Assembly (NCBI GenBank): GCA_020726505.1
Contig: JAHLEZ010000009.1
Span: forward strand, 2,418,001-2,482,000
From: Leptodontidium sp. MPI-SDFR-AT-0119
Taxonomy: Eukaryota; Ascomycota; Leotiomycetes; Helotiales; Leptodontidiaceae
Length of the DNA: 64,000 nt
Direction: 5' to 3'
The notes below the pieces were generated by a model. It saw only the letters and a list, made by a program, of their open reading frames with translations, was not told the origin of the DNA and did no database searches. Positions 10,256-21,356 of this stretch are shown piece after piece; position 1 is the stretch's first letter; each line of letters begins with the position of its first letter. The position numbers and the translations under genes were made by a program.

Positions 10256-12755
10256 GGTGTTGTGCGTGCACTCGAGAGTTGATTGAGATGATGAGCTAGA
10301 CGGCGAGCATAGATCAAAATACGAAGAAGGACGGGATGCTGTGTGTGCACAGGTTGGAGTTGGAGTTGGAGGAGGAGAGGGAGGGGAGGGAGGGGGAAAA
10401 GAGGGAGGCCAAGGTCGTTCTTTTATGCTCGATTGGTGCACCGAAACAAAACATAACCATATCTATCTCATTGGGTTACACAAACGATCTCACCTGGGGG
10501 TCCCTTGGCTAATTCTAATTCATATTTCGGGATGGACGGGGAGCCGCGTCGGTTACCCCTAATCGTCCAATAAAGTCGTGCCTCTTTTTTTCAATTCTGG
10601 CCCTTGGCGGTCGACAGGATCGATAAGGGGAGCAGCCCGATCGAGACCCGCGACCTGCAATCAATCAATCAATCCGCTATACGCTGCGAGAGCCAGAGCC
10701 AGAGACGCCGCCCGCTATTGAAACCAAGCCAAGTAAGTATGGCTGTGCGCGACTTTTCTTTTGGAGGTAGGTAGGTAATTCTCAGGGTCAACAGCATTCC
10801 CGCGAGCTTCTTTAAATAGTAATTTAATATTTATTTATTCATTCATTCAGCACAGGGCTTAAGAAAAAGAAACAGCTGTAGCCTTATTCAAACCAAACCA
10901 GACCAGACCAAACCAAAGCCAAGCAAGTATTTCGAAACTTCGCTGTGAATGAAGGCTGTAACGAAGTAAGGGGCTGGCTCTATGTAGTGAGATGTGGAGA
11001 GGCTGCGCACCCCGCGGAGGTTCGTCCGAGACGGCCTGTGGCCCGTGGCCCGTGGCCTGTGGCACGTATGGCTGTCTGTCTCATCGGAAACAGGTTGGCG
11101 TACGAGTAGTCTAGTCTAGTCCGTCCTTGAGTGAGTGAGATCAATCAGCATACTTCGAAGTACTTCGATCGATGTTCCCCCTTCTGGGGAAGTGACATGA
11201 CCATGGCATGGAGAACTGAGGACTTCTCAATTTCTCAATGTTCTCATGCACGGGGGATCAACCAGCACATGCACATGCATAGGCCAAGGCCAAGGCTGGC
11301 TTGAGACTCGAGCTGGCGATTCGTCCCTCCCGTCCTCCCTCCCTCTCCCTTACGTCGGTCGGGTCGGGAAGAAGCAGGAAGCAGGCTTTTGGTTGTTTGG
11401 TTGTTTGCTTTTCGGCTGCGGTCCAGGCGGTAATGGCGGAGCCGAGCTGGGTCAAATCGTGCAGATCTGTCTAAGCGAGATACGGTCAGGTCAGGTCGGT
11501 AAGGGGGAGCAATCGAGTCCACTCGAGTCCACTCACCGCAAAGCCAGAAACGTGGGGGAAGTGGGCTGGCTGGTGCTTTTCCCAACGTCGTTGAGCAGCC
11601 AATGGCTCTGCTCTGATCTGCTCTGCTCTGACTGACACCTGCGCATGCGTACGTGCGTGCCTGCTGTCCGTGCAGAGCAGGCCAGGCCAGGCCATCCTGA
11701 GGACCTTGCTTGACCTGTCTCGCCTGTGAGGCTGCATACTTTGGAAGCTGCATCTGCATACTTTGGAACCCCGTAGCGCACATCATCAAGCCTCTAATGG
11801 AACTCTAGTGGACGATCCGCTCCATTAGTGTCAACCCTTTTCCAACATCATCCGAATGTCAAAACGACATATCATATTCATATCCCATAACGTTACACAA
11901 CACACACAACACATACAATGTTCTTTGTTTTTCATCTACCAACTCGTTGGTGCTGGAATATGGACCTGACCTGCTTGCCATGCTCGCATGCATGCTCGCA
12001 TGCTCGGCTCCCCCTCCCCGTCGACGCCTCAATAAATAAATTCCACAGGTGACACAGAATGCAATCATGCCTCCCGCGTCCAATCGAGACATCCATCCAT
12101 CCCTCGCATATGGAAAACCAACAACCAACAACCTCGATTTGGATCCTTGCAGCCACTTTGGCCCCCGCCGATGTGATGGCAGACTGATTACAGCACACCA
12201 ACACAGCTCCCACAGCTCCCACTGCCCCTCAATAACAGGAACTAGGTGGTCAGGCCTGGACCGGATCAAATCCCGCCACAACCCAGCATCTGTCCAGATG
12301 CCCCTGAAAGCTCAGTGAGCATTGTCCACGAATAGGCTGGTTGGAGTATCCCGGCCCAACCAGTGATTCGGAAACCGCCACAATCTCGTTTATTGTTTGA
12401 TGGCCTGCCTGCCAATAATTGCCTTGCTTTTTATGACAGCGAAAGCGGGGACTTGTGAGGCGATGTGTGGCCGAAAGTCATTCTAAATTCTAGAACCGTG
12501 CTATCTACCACCTTAAACAGCCAGCTGGTACTCGTACACAGACTGACATTTCCCTTTGAGCCTTGGTACAGTGCCCGCAATCACTCATAAGTGGGGGACA
12601 ACCCAAGTTTTTTCCCCTCAAATATCGCCGCCAACTTTCTTCCGCAATCTGTTTATCATATCGCTTTCGTCCCATTCAAATCCAGATCCACCTTCAGACC
12701 TATACTTTGTTTGCCACCTATCAAGTGTCAGGTCAGCACAATCATCAACTCAACC
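10256..12755. other. Long intergenic region between divergent genes
   Basis: Lies between the start of the minus-strand transcription factor and the plus-strand RRM gene, so it probably holds both promoters and 5' UTRs. 10355-10405 is a GGA/GGGA purine tract. 10895-10925 has a CCAAACCAGACCA-type simple repeat. 11325-11355 is CCCT-rich. CT-rich leader sequence precedes the ATG at 12756. Open frames at 11244-12281 show no domains and overlap each other on both strands. I see no supportable gene. Confidence 0.45.
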
Positions 12756-14388
12756 ATGCCTGTTATGCCACCAGGTTTTATGACTGGTGTCTACTACATA
12801 CCCGTGGCGAATTTGCCTTGGAACACTTCTTGGAAGAGGCTCAAAGACCACGCTAGAAATCGGCTGCCCGATGGCTCTGGTCTGGCGACACTGCATGCAA
12901 CCGTATATCCCGGTCCAACATCAACAAGTGGGTGGGTGAGCGTCCAAGGATTGGCGGATTTCCGTGCGGCAGTCAGTAAGTCGATCCACTCATCTGAACA
13001 AAAAAAAACCCTCTTTGACCACATGCTAGAACATATGACTCATTCGCCAATGGAAGATCCTCCACGAGCTCCACGCACTCTGCTGGTAGACGGCCGCAAC
13101 GAAACACAACCCATAATGCTTGGCGAGAGTTCTCCAGTAAACTCTTCTCCATCTCCTCCATATGCTCAACAACAGAGTACTTGGCAACCAGTACCCCAGA
13201 ACACAAACACTGCCCCTTCACAAGATAACTATCCTAGCGTAAGTTACTCCCCTTGAGAGGCAATCCTTTGGAACGAGTCCACTGACGTAAAAGTAGTGGC
13301 CATATCAGAATGCACCAGCTGCCGTTCCTACTCCAGTACCACCATCCTTGTCCGGAAACTCGTACTATCAACCGCCATCCCCACACTGCAACCATACCCA
13401 GCCTTTCAACGGCTACGCTCCCAAGAATGAGTATCTGCCATCTGTCCGGCCTGGTATTGTTCTCATCCCGATGCCACCAATGCAGCGACCTCTCTACGTC
13501 GTCCCAGTTGAACAACAGAGGCAAATGACGCCCCAAGCACCCGCCCCTCATCCCACCCAGATGTTCGCCCTTCCTCAAACTCCTTGCCCTACACCAGTAT
13601 CTGAACATCACCCATCACCAAGGGTCATCGAGACAGGACCTCGGAAGATTATCATCACGGGCCTGCCACTCAGCTGCAGTGAAAACGACCTCCAAGAGCT
13701 CATTAACAGCGTCACGTCGAAACCAAGCCGAAGTCCTCACTCACGTCATCGGAATTCTCCAGAGGGCACCACACGGGACTTCCTGCAGCACGTACAAATC
13801 GCCAAACACTCCAACGGCAGCCCGCAGGGCCACGCCTTCGCCGTCCTCAAGTCCCACCCCGCCGCAAAATGCACCATCGAGGCTCTCAACGGCCTTATCT
13901 GCCAAGGAAGAACACTCCACGCCCGCTTCGCCAAAGAAGGCGTTGTTGAGTCCAGCCACCGTGACACAAGGAGGCATTTCCAGAGCTCCTCCGAAGCTGG
14001 CACCACCAGCTGGTGTCGAAATATTTCACATCACGCAACAAAGGACAGGGCCCGAGGAACAGGAACGCGTGTACCGAGGTTAATAGCTCCCAAGCCTCAC
14101 CAGTATCGATACACCGGCGGTGAGAACAACGCTATGGAGGTCGATGAGCAGCAACCCAGCAGCAGTGCTCAATTTTCAAACATCCAGATTGGGTACCACG
14201 GCGACGACGGCTCTTCAAGTTCCCCCCCTCACTTAATCACCTCCAGCGGAGAGGAGAGCATTGCTGGGGTCAGTAATCCTCGCAAGGAGGTCAAGAAGGA
14301 GAGATGTAGGGGGGTGTTGTCTGGTGATGCGAGAAGTTACACACCGGTGGTTGTGGATGGAAGTTCTTGTGGCAAGGAGCATCGTTAG
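12756..14388 (+). CDS. RNA-binding protein with two RRM-like domains, 524 aa, one intron
   Basis: The ATG at 12756 has a good fungal context (CAACCATGC); the open frame runs upstream without a better start. Intron 13239-13296 (GTAAGT, branch CTGAC, acceptor TAG, 58 nt) joins NYPS to WPYQNAP in frame. N-terminal RRM-like fold at about residues 8-75: GVYYIPVANLPWNTSWKRLK followed by VSVQGLADFRAAV. A Pro/Gln-rich linker follows. The second RRM, at about residues 277-376, shows RKIIITGLPLSC (RNP2-like) and GHAFAVLKS (RNP1-like), then ALNGLICQGRTLHARFAKEG. The tail is Ser-rich and low-complexity. The RNP1 motif lacks the usual pair of aromatics, so RNA affinity is uncertain. Likely a cytoplasmic or nuclear post-transcriptional regulator; target RNAs cannot be inferred. 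Confidence 0.88.
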
Positions 14389-15371
14389 ATTTTTTCGTGC
14401 TTGGATCTGGATCTTTGGCGTGCGTACTAGATTAGATTAGATGGTGGTCCTCTTTTTCTCTCAGGCAGGGGGGAACTTATAGACGAGTATATAAGTCTAC
14501 TCTACTATAAGTAGGACTTTACTTTTTTCGTAGAGGGTTAAAATAAAGAAAAGCTTCTTAACGTTGGTATACCTCTGAAACCAAACCCTTACTAAAGAAC
14601 TGGAAAGGTTTTCATACCGCGCGCCTAAAAGAATGTGAATTCATCGTCCACCACTAAACCAAGGTCTCCACGTCCACTCGCGGTAGACGGACGCATCACA
14701 GGACAAGATCGAGACTCGATAACGCACCCAAACCCAGTGGTATCAGACCAGAAGGGCTGCGAGACGCTATTCGATGTGGCATCCCAGCTCAAGGCCCTCG
14801 AGGAGTAGGAGCAACGGGATAGATACTCAAGTGGTAGGGGAATCACAAGCGAGTCGGGAACTACAGAAGGAAGCGTTAACGGGACGGGTGGAGATGCGAC
14901 ACCAGGAAGATATTCGAGGTAAGTAAACGTTCAAAGATAATTATAGCTCGAAAGAACTTATGGAATATATTGCTAACGAAAACACCGATCCAGTAGACTC
15001 TAATATCCATCCATCCATCAAGCGAAGCATAATTAGCCCGACGTCAATCCCAAACACCTAGCGGCTGGCTGCGATCAATAGCGGGCGTGCACCGTTTACT
15101 ACGAAGTGCAAGTCCCTCTGGCCCGGTACTGTGTGACAAGCCCGATTTGGGGAATGTTGGAGAGAAGTGCGGGCGCAAGGACATATATCCGATCAGCAGC
15201 GAAAGAAAGCCGATATTCTATCAACAGCGACGATACCTGCGATAACGAGGACGGACCCGCGACCTACAAAGCGACGAAAAGCCATGCGCAGCGCCTGCCC
15301 TGATTACACCTCTCTATGTCCGAAGTTCTCGGTTCTCGATGCTACCTCTGACCGCTGCGAGCCTCTCTTTC
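14389..15371 (+). pseudogene. Relic fragments of a chromo/Myb-like gene family (second copy at 52.7-55.0 kb)
   Basis: 14640-14835 aligns by eye with 53440-53560: both have CGAGA-ACGCACC, then CAGACCAGAAG, then CAGCTCA-GGC, then GAGGAGT-GGAGCA. 15225-15290 matches 54385-54440, both encoding (P)RP(A/T)KRRK (CCTACAAAGCGACGAAAAGC here). The middle part between these blocks is largely lost and the frame is broken, so this is a decayed partial copy. The family's domains are described at the larger copy. 15001-15015 (CCATCCATCCATC) is a short simple repeat. Confidence 0.6.
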
Positions 15372-16904
15372 CTACTCCACTTCACCATTCAAAAGCACTT
15401 CCTTCAAACGATTCCTCGCTGCTTCTGGATCCCACTCGACCAGTTTCCGCTCCTTCATCTCATCTACCTTCCGTGCTACAAATGGCTCCATCGCATCCCT
15501 TGCACCCTTACTCAGAAGATGCGCTCTCGTCTTCCAAAGCTCGTCTTTCTCAACGTGATCTTCCCTCCGTCCAAAAAACCTCTCATCCAAATATTTCCAG
15601 TAGACAGTATCAAACGCCCAGCTCTTCCGCCCCGCATAAGTCAGCCAGAACCGCCCCGTTTCCCAGCTCTCTCTCATATATGCCGACAACGGGAATTCCG
15701 TAGACTTGCTTTCAGAACCTGTTGTATTCTCTTCAGCTTCCTTCATGGCGGATAGCCACGTCTCAAGTCGAAGCTCATAATTTTCCACCCAGTCGTCGAT
15801 ACCAGCATCCCACATTTCCGGGGTGTTGAGTAGTAACCACCACGGAGGATCGAGAACGAACTGTGTAGGTGCAGTATACGTAAATTCCCAATCAATTACA
15901 GAAACAACTTCGTTGGCATCGTTGATCAGTATATTTCCTGGACGTAAGTCATCACCATAGAGCCTAAATGAGTCCGAGTTTGAGGGCGCTGGCAAGAGTT
16001 TTGAAGTTTTGGTTCTTGCCTGGGCAGACCAATTATCCTCAGCGAATCCAAATATAGAGAGTCGACCTTGCTCTGCCAGCTGATAGAAAAGTCGGCGTGC
16101 AACGTACTTGTTTCGGCAGTCGTCCGCTGATTTGACCAAGTCGTTTTGCTGGAATATCAGCTGTACCAGATGGCCATGCGCTAGGTTCAAGTAGTACTCG
16201 TCTGAGGATTTGGAGGTCTTGTGCTCTAGAGAGAAGACGGCAGAAGGGATGTTGGCGAGCTGAAGCATGTCGCTCATATTTTGAGTAATAGGTCGGCCAC
16301 CCACAGAAAATGAACCATCGTCCGCTTCGACCAAGGACCCAATTCGTGTAAATTTGTGATACGAGAATTCCAAGATGATATTCGCCACTTTGAGGTAAAG
16401 GTCTTCCAGTGTAGTTTGAGAGATATTTGGATCCAAGGCATGAGTTATTGAACGATCAACGCCGGGTGTAGTCAGGGCATGCGACAAGGTTGACTTGTTC
16501 TCGACGCGCTCTATGATAATGAATGGCCCGACGTCAGAGAAATCGCTATAAAACAACACTCGGGGAGTGGGTATTTTAGTATTCTGTTGTATGTACTTCG
16601 CAGTTGCCGCCTCTCGGAGAGTTTTCTCTTCCGGAAGCTGGGCTTGACTAACAGAGGGCCGTCGAACCAGAACGTCGGGGGAGAAATCTTCAACGCGTAT
16701 TCGGTACAGATTGTTGAACCCGCCAATGATCATTGGGGTAATCCAGGTTGCTGGCTTTCCGAATTTCTCCGCCACCAGTAATTCGAGGCGACGACACAAG
16801 GACTTCTTTCTCAACGCCTTCTGGGCCTCTTCCCATTCTTCGTCATTTCTATCCCACGCGAGCTCGTCGAAATCTTGCCTGGCGTTCTCCGTGGTTTTGG
16901 GCAT
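15372..16904 (-). CDS. Aminoglycoside phosphotransferase-like (APH/ChoK family) kinase, 510 aa, intronless
   Basis: Single open frame from a clear ATG (16904). After a charged N-terminus, IGGFNNLYRIRVEDF (60-74) is the nucleotide-binding start of the fold, and DVLVRRPS (77-84) stands in the beta-3 strand region. The catalytic loop is LYGDDLRPGNILIND (315-329), with catalytic Asp319 and Asn324 (Brenner motif). The metal-binding motif is VIDWEFTY (336-343). Large fungal families of this type are usually annotated as phosphotransferase enzyme family; physiological substrates are mostly unknown and antibiotic resistance should not be assumed. The usual catalytic-loop His (HGD) is Gly here (GDD). 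Codon use and GC are ordinary, so the gene looks intact. Its 3' end faces the chromo/Myb relic. Confidence 0.9.
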   Translation of the reverse strand: MPKTTENARQDFDELAWDRNDEEWEEAQKALRKKSLCRRLELLVAEKFGKPATWITPMIIGGFNNLYRIRVEDFSPDVLVRRPSVSQAQLPEEKTLREAATAKYIQQNTKIPTPRVLFYSDFSDVGPFIIIERVENKSTLSHALTTPGVDRSITHALDPNISQTTLEDLYLKVANIILEFSYHKFTRIGSLVEADDGSFSVGGRPITQNMSDMLQLANIPSAVFSLEHKTSKSSDEYYLNLAHGHLVQLIFQQNDLVKSADDCRNKYVARRLFYQLAEQGRLSIFGFAEDNWSAQARTKTSKLLPAPSNSDSFRLYGDDLRPGNILINDANEVVSVIDWEFTYTAPTQFVLDPPWWLLLNTPEMWDAGIDDWVENYELRLETWLSAMKEAEENTTGSESKSTEFPLSAYMRESWETGRFWLTYAGRKSWAFDTVYWKYLDERFFGRREDHVEKDELWKTRAHLLSKGARDAMEPFVARKVDEMKERKLVEWDPEAARNRLKEVLLNGEVE

Positions 16905-17939
16905 CTCGAGAAGCTAGGTAGGAGTTACGGTGCTACTTTCGGGACAGTTGCTACCGACGGTGGAACCCTCGCAATTTGATCGTGAAGGTAAGTAAGTATG
17001 TTCCGGCACGAACCTGCAGGGAGGGTGGGGGTGAGAGTGGGGACGAGAATGAAGATGAGGACGAAAACAAAGGCTGGCTAGGTATATATGATTTCCGGGA
17101 AGATATCCTGTCTATGAAGATCAATGAATACTGAATTGAGAGAATCTGAGCCTCTCTGTGTTGTGATGTCGTTCCAAAATGGCGTGGGTTAGTGCCTCAA
17201 GTATAAAAATAGTAAGCTTAATATCTATTACTAATACGTTAACGTTATTTAACAACCGTAACTTTTTAAATAATAAGTTAAAATTAACTTAATCTTAGCG
17301 TAAGAGTTATTAAAGATATTAAGTCTTTTTTGCAAAGTTTTATTAGTTTAACTTATTCAGTTTATAAGAAAGTGCATTTATTAGGGGATTATAAATTCTA
17401 GGGCAATATATAATTATAAAGTTATAATTCGATAAAATCTTTACTTATCTTCTTTAATATTTAATTACTTAAAAGTTAGAAAGTATTTTAAGGCCTTATA
17501 ATTTATTATAATACGAACTTAATAAAGGACTCTTATTAACTTAACTTACTAATACCTAAAGGATTTAATAATTATTAATATCTCTTTATTACATATAATA
17601 TAATTAAGCTTAGTAAGTAATATAATTTTTTTTGGAAAAAAGCAACGAAGAACTAATCTTTATTATATTATTAGGAAAAAACCCCTATTATAATACTATT
17701 ACTAGTATTTGTTTTTAAGAGGTATAATAAATCTTATTAATAATATCTTAAGAAAAGTATAAATATAAATTATATTTTAAGAGATTAAAGGCATTCTCGT
17801 ATTTTATAATAAAGTAAAAAGAAATATTATTTTTAGTAAGTTGAATAAGAGGTTTTATTATAATATTATAATCGTAAATAAATCTTAAATAAAAGTTATA
17901 AAAACTAAGAAAAGATTATATACTTTTAATAAAGCTAGG
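16905..17939. other. APH gene upstream flank, then AT-rich decayed DNA
   Basis: 16905-17200 is normal-GC promoter/UTR sequence of the minus-strand kinase gene, with a purine-rich tract at 17010-17070. From about 17205 the DNA switches sharply to AT-rich sequence with TTA/TAA repeats and stops in all frames, ending at the solo LTR. This looks like RIP-degraded repeat; I cannot name its family. Confidence 0.5.
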
Positions 17940-18240
17940 TGTTACAACCTCCGATGCGCCTCGTACTCTAACCGACACGGCTCGTAGCATCGCTGGCTAT
18001 ACGACGGCGCTAGGCCTAATTAGGAGGACTAGGTGGCGAGCATATGATATATTAATGCGAATGGCGCTCGACTACGCTAGGCCTAATTAAGAGGGTCCTT
18101 CGTGTATTTATACTCGAGCTTTCTCTTATAGAGAGCCTTCCTTTTCTCCTTGTCTTTTCTTCTTAATTCTTAGCGTAGCTTTAGATCCAAATATAAAGCT
18201 AGAGTCTACTCGCCGTATCAACCTCTTGCCAGCCGTAACA
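17940..18240 (-). mobile_element. Solo LTR, 301 bp (LTR family shared with five other copies)
   Basis: Starts TGTTACAACC and ends GCCGTAACA, with TG...CA termini. It matches end to end the copies at 25918, 26801, 35645 and 45767. Orientation is set by the TATA box (TATAAATA in the TGTTACGGC... direction), which places this copy on the minus strand. No 5-bp target duplication: CTAGG on the left, TAATT on the right. No internal retrotransposon sequence lies on either side. Confidence 0.85.
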
Positions 18241-21200
18241 TAATTAGAATTTGGCATGTGAGCTAAATAAAGTACCTGAGTTTAGACCAAGAATTTTCTG
18301 CCCTATATCTCTGCCCCATGTCTCTGCACCTTGTATTTACACCTATCTCTTATAGGTGAGATCGTAGTGTTACTAATGAGATATAGTTAGTACTTTAGTG
18401 CTCGGCGTATCTATTTCGCCAAGCATTTTAGCAATTTTTATATTAGTAGAGGCATTATTTAATATATTTCCCGGATTTGCTAAAATGCTATATCTTAAAG
18501 TAAAATATATCTTCGTAGTTTGGAATGTTTAGTTAGATACGAAGTAGAACGGTTACTTTACTTCCGTTAATATGAGAGGCAATTTAAGCGAGCCTAGCAC
18601 GCCATCTGGAAAAATTACAAGGAATAGATTGATTGATTAATTGATTCCTTTTAACGTTCTGTGTAAGTCGATGACTATAGTAGCACGGCTAGGGCCCTTA
18701 GGCCTAGCGATCCGGTGATGTGGGGTCTTATATACAAAGTCTACAGGCTCTCAAAGCCTATATATACAGCATACCTAGCACTGTAGAATAGTCAGTCAAT
18801 TCAATATCAATCACTAGAACTAACACACACAACAAGAGAGAGAGCCTGCAAGATACGTACAATCGACTAATGAACTGCTTCCAACAACTTCACTCCTTCG
18901 CAGGTCGATCTCTCCGATCTCTTCGTAATGCTTCAACTTATGGAGCGGGGCAGCCGCCTCCGTGGAAGACTCGTCCTGGAGCATGCCGACAAGTGGTCTC
19001 ATCAAGCAGGCAAGTTTCTGCAGTTGACAGCATCGAGTTCGGCTAAAGAACTTCTGTCGGTGACTTACTTCAATCCTCACTTTTTACATGTTCTGACTGC
19101 CCTGGCATGCTTTCTTGGACAACCCACCACGAAAGGAGGAGCTTGTGAGCCTGGTTAGTTGTGCTCAGATTTCCTCGCATATTCCATTCTGTCTTGAAGG
19201 GCCGTGATGGTCCGAGTGAACATAGATAAACTCCTGATAAAGTTGTACTTTGGAGGTTCATTCTGAGTATAGAGCATCTACAGCTACAAGAACGCACGGA
19301 AGGAATTTGCACTTACATAGGAATCTTGGGAGCTTTGAACTGTCGTCTGCAAAGCTGGAATGACCTGCTGTTAATGCACCTGTTTTTTGAGCATTCGGGA
19401 GAACCTCGGCTGGTGAGCGAATTCCTGCACACCATGGTGGACAAGGCTATGTTAGCTGACGACGTTCCGTAGCAGAGGGGTAGATGAGCAGGCGATGATG
19501 TGACGGGAATTTTTACTGTAAGTCCTCTGATTTAACCGGTTCTGCAACTTTCTCCGCTCTGCAGGATTGGTGAGGCCTGTCCAATCATCTTCTGGAGCAC
19601 GCGCTTCGATCTGCTGGGGCATCCGCCTCAACAGTATTGCTGATCTTCTGGGAGCAAGCCATCATTATCCGCTGTCCGGTGCGGTGTCCCAGCCGAAGGC
19701 TAATCATCATCAGACGAGCTTGTTCTTACACTAGAACCTAGAACCTAGTACCCCAGACCCGCTCCAATGTCCCTTTAGCTTTGGTCAAAACCTTTGGCAA
19801 TCCGAGATGGCGCGGGGGAATACTTTGGTAGATTGACGAAGCCGAACCGGGAAGAAGTGTGTGTAGGGGTGCATTAGCGTAATGATACCGAAAGTATGAG
19901 AGTTTGTAGCCTTTGAAGGTCAGCAGCAGAGAAGCTCACGAGATGGTTGTTTCTAGCGATAATGCAATCAATTGAAAATTTGTCGTACTCTCTCCGAGCA
20001 GCATGGATCTCCCTTAATGCTTCCAAAGGCCTCATCATATCTTTGCGAGACGACTAGACAGATTTCGTGAACGATCCAAAGGGATCAGAATGCACGTAAA
20101 ACGAAATGAAATCTGACGGAGTATTCCCCCCCCTCCCCACCCGCTTTGTCTAACCGCCGCGGATTGCTTATATGCGAATGCAACCTAATCATCGCGATCT
20201 CACATTTCCCATTTCTATATGCTGTCCAATCAACCCAAGGTGCTGCAAGTCAATGCAGTAGCGTTCCCCCCCCTCCCTGGAAGGCGCATGGTCCAGCGCC
20301 CGCTTTGACCACGTTCACCTCCACCCCACCTCGCTTTGGCTGGCGTTACTCCCCACCATGCAGCAGCACTTGCCATGATCCAGATGTCGCCATATGGTGA
20401 AGGTCTCTTGTCTGTCTAAACCTATAGCCGATTTCCTGGTGTCTTCTTCAGAAAACTCGCGACGCTCGCTTGCTAGCCGATGCCAGGAACAGAATTCGCC
20501 AGAGGGTCAGCCAGGTACTTACGTACGAAGGTGGGCGGCATTAAAAACCGGCTATTTGGCTTAAGCGAAGACTGATCAGAACAACACCCTCAATTAGAAA
20601 AACTCTCAGTTGTTTTCACGACTTCAGAAGATCCCTTAGTTTGAAGATCTTGCAGTTTCGACCTTCAAGTTTAATCTCTATTTCTTAAACTTTTTATTAA
20701 ATGCGATTCGCTTCGGATACACGGTTTTAAAAAGTAAGGACTTTTGGTGTTCCTTGCCAAGCTTTTAGATAGCCGGATTTCAAGACCGCCCGCCTCCGTA
20801 CTGTAAGCTACCATCCCGCGTTGGATTGGATTGATAAGGAAAACATGATCCATGGCACATCCATGGCAATGAATGAATTGTTTCCCTGCCCTGCTTTTGA
20901 GGTGCACGGACGCAGAATCTGTACTTATTCCCGCTCGTTCGAAGGACAGGAACCCAAAGTATGGGGTCTGCTCCGCGACTTCTGTCAAGCGGCCTGCATC
21001 TACAGCCCAATCTGGACATAAGCAGGGTTCGAGCCAGGTTCATGTGATGGGGACGTTGTTCGTTGATTAGTGGAAGATGTCCCAATTTTTCCGTCCCGTT
21101 AGCCCATGAGAAGCCCATGGAAACTACGGTCGCAGCGGTACTTCGTACCTGTTCTACCCAATGAAAGTGGCGCTGTTCTCAAGCACCCCTGATATCCTGG

Positions 21201-21356
21201 GACATGAAAGATACTGTATCGAGGTGAGACATTGGGCGTTCGACGGTCAGTGCGTTCGCGTTGAGCACTGTGTTCCCAGGTACGGGGGTGGGTGGCAAGT
21301 ATATCTCATGTCCTCCGCCATCTGGTTGAAGGTGTCTTTTGTGTAGCTTTCCTGTC
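18241..21356. other. Unassigned region upstream of the CFEM receptor
   Basis: 18241-18800 is moderately AT-rich. 18830-19450 is higher in GC; a frame starting near 18869 (MNCFQQLHSFAGRSLRSLRN) and another near 19310-19470 are open for a while, but I find no domain or splice pattern joining them. 20120-20140 and 20265-20280 are C-rich tracts. 20670-21120 has overlapping minus-strand frames without recognisable domains. The last few hundred bases should include the receptor's promoter. Confidence 0.35.

Noticed and set aside
10163..10441. Pro/Ser-rich N-terminal extension of the transcription factor (ATG at 10441)
   Set aside because: It comes from a GGA-rich purine tract in the 5' region. The ATG at 10255 gives a normal distance to the zinc cluster. 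Kept only as an alternative start.
11244..12281. Overlapping open frames of 65-181 codons in the intergenic region
   Set aside because: They lie on both strands in several frames, with low-complexity residues, no domains and no matching splice sites.
13679..14083. 134-codon plus-strand frame inside the RRM gene, and two minus-strand frames
   Set aside because: Shadows of the RRM coding sequence; the main frame contains RNP-like motifs and continues the spliced exon.
15167..15703. 178-codon plus-strand frame overlapping the APH gene
   Set aside because: Its first part is the chromo/Myb relic and the rest is antisense to the kinase gene.
17940..18240. The 302-bp repeat as a MITE with terminal inverted repeats (TGTTACGRC...GCCGTAACA)
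   Set aside because: The inverted match is only about 9 bp, termini are TG...CA and clear copies have 5-bp duplications. These fit an LTR better than a DNA element. A TATA box inside agrees.
20671..21118. Minus-strand 105- and 112-codon frames upstream of the receptor
   Set aside because: No domain, overlapping in different frames, and located where the receptor promoter is expected.
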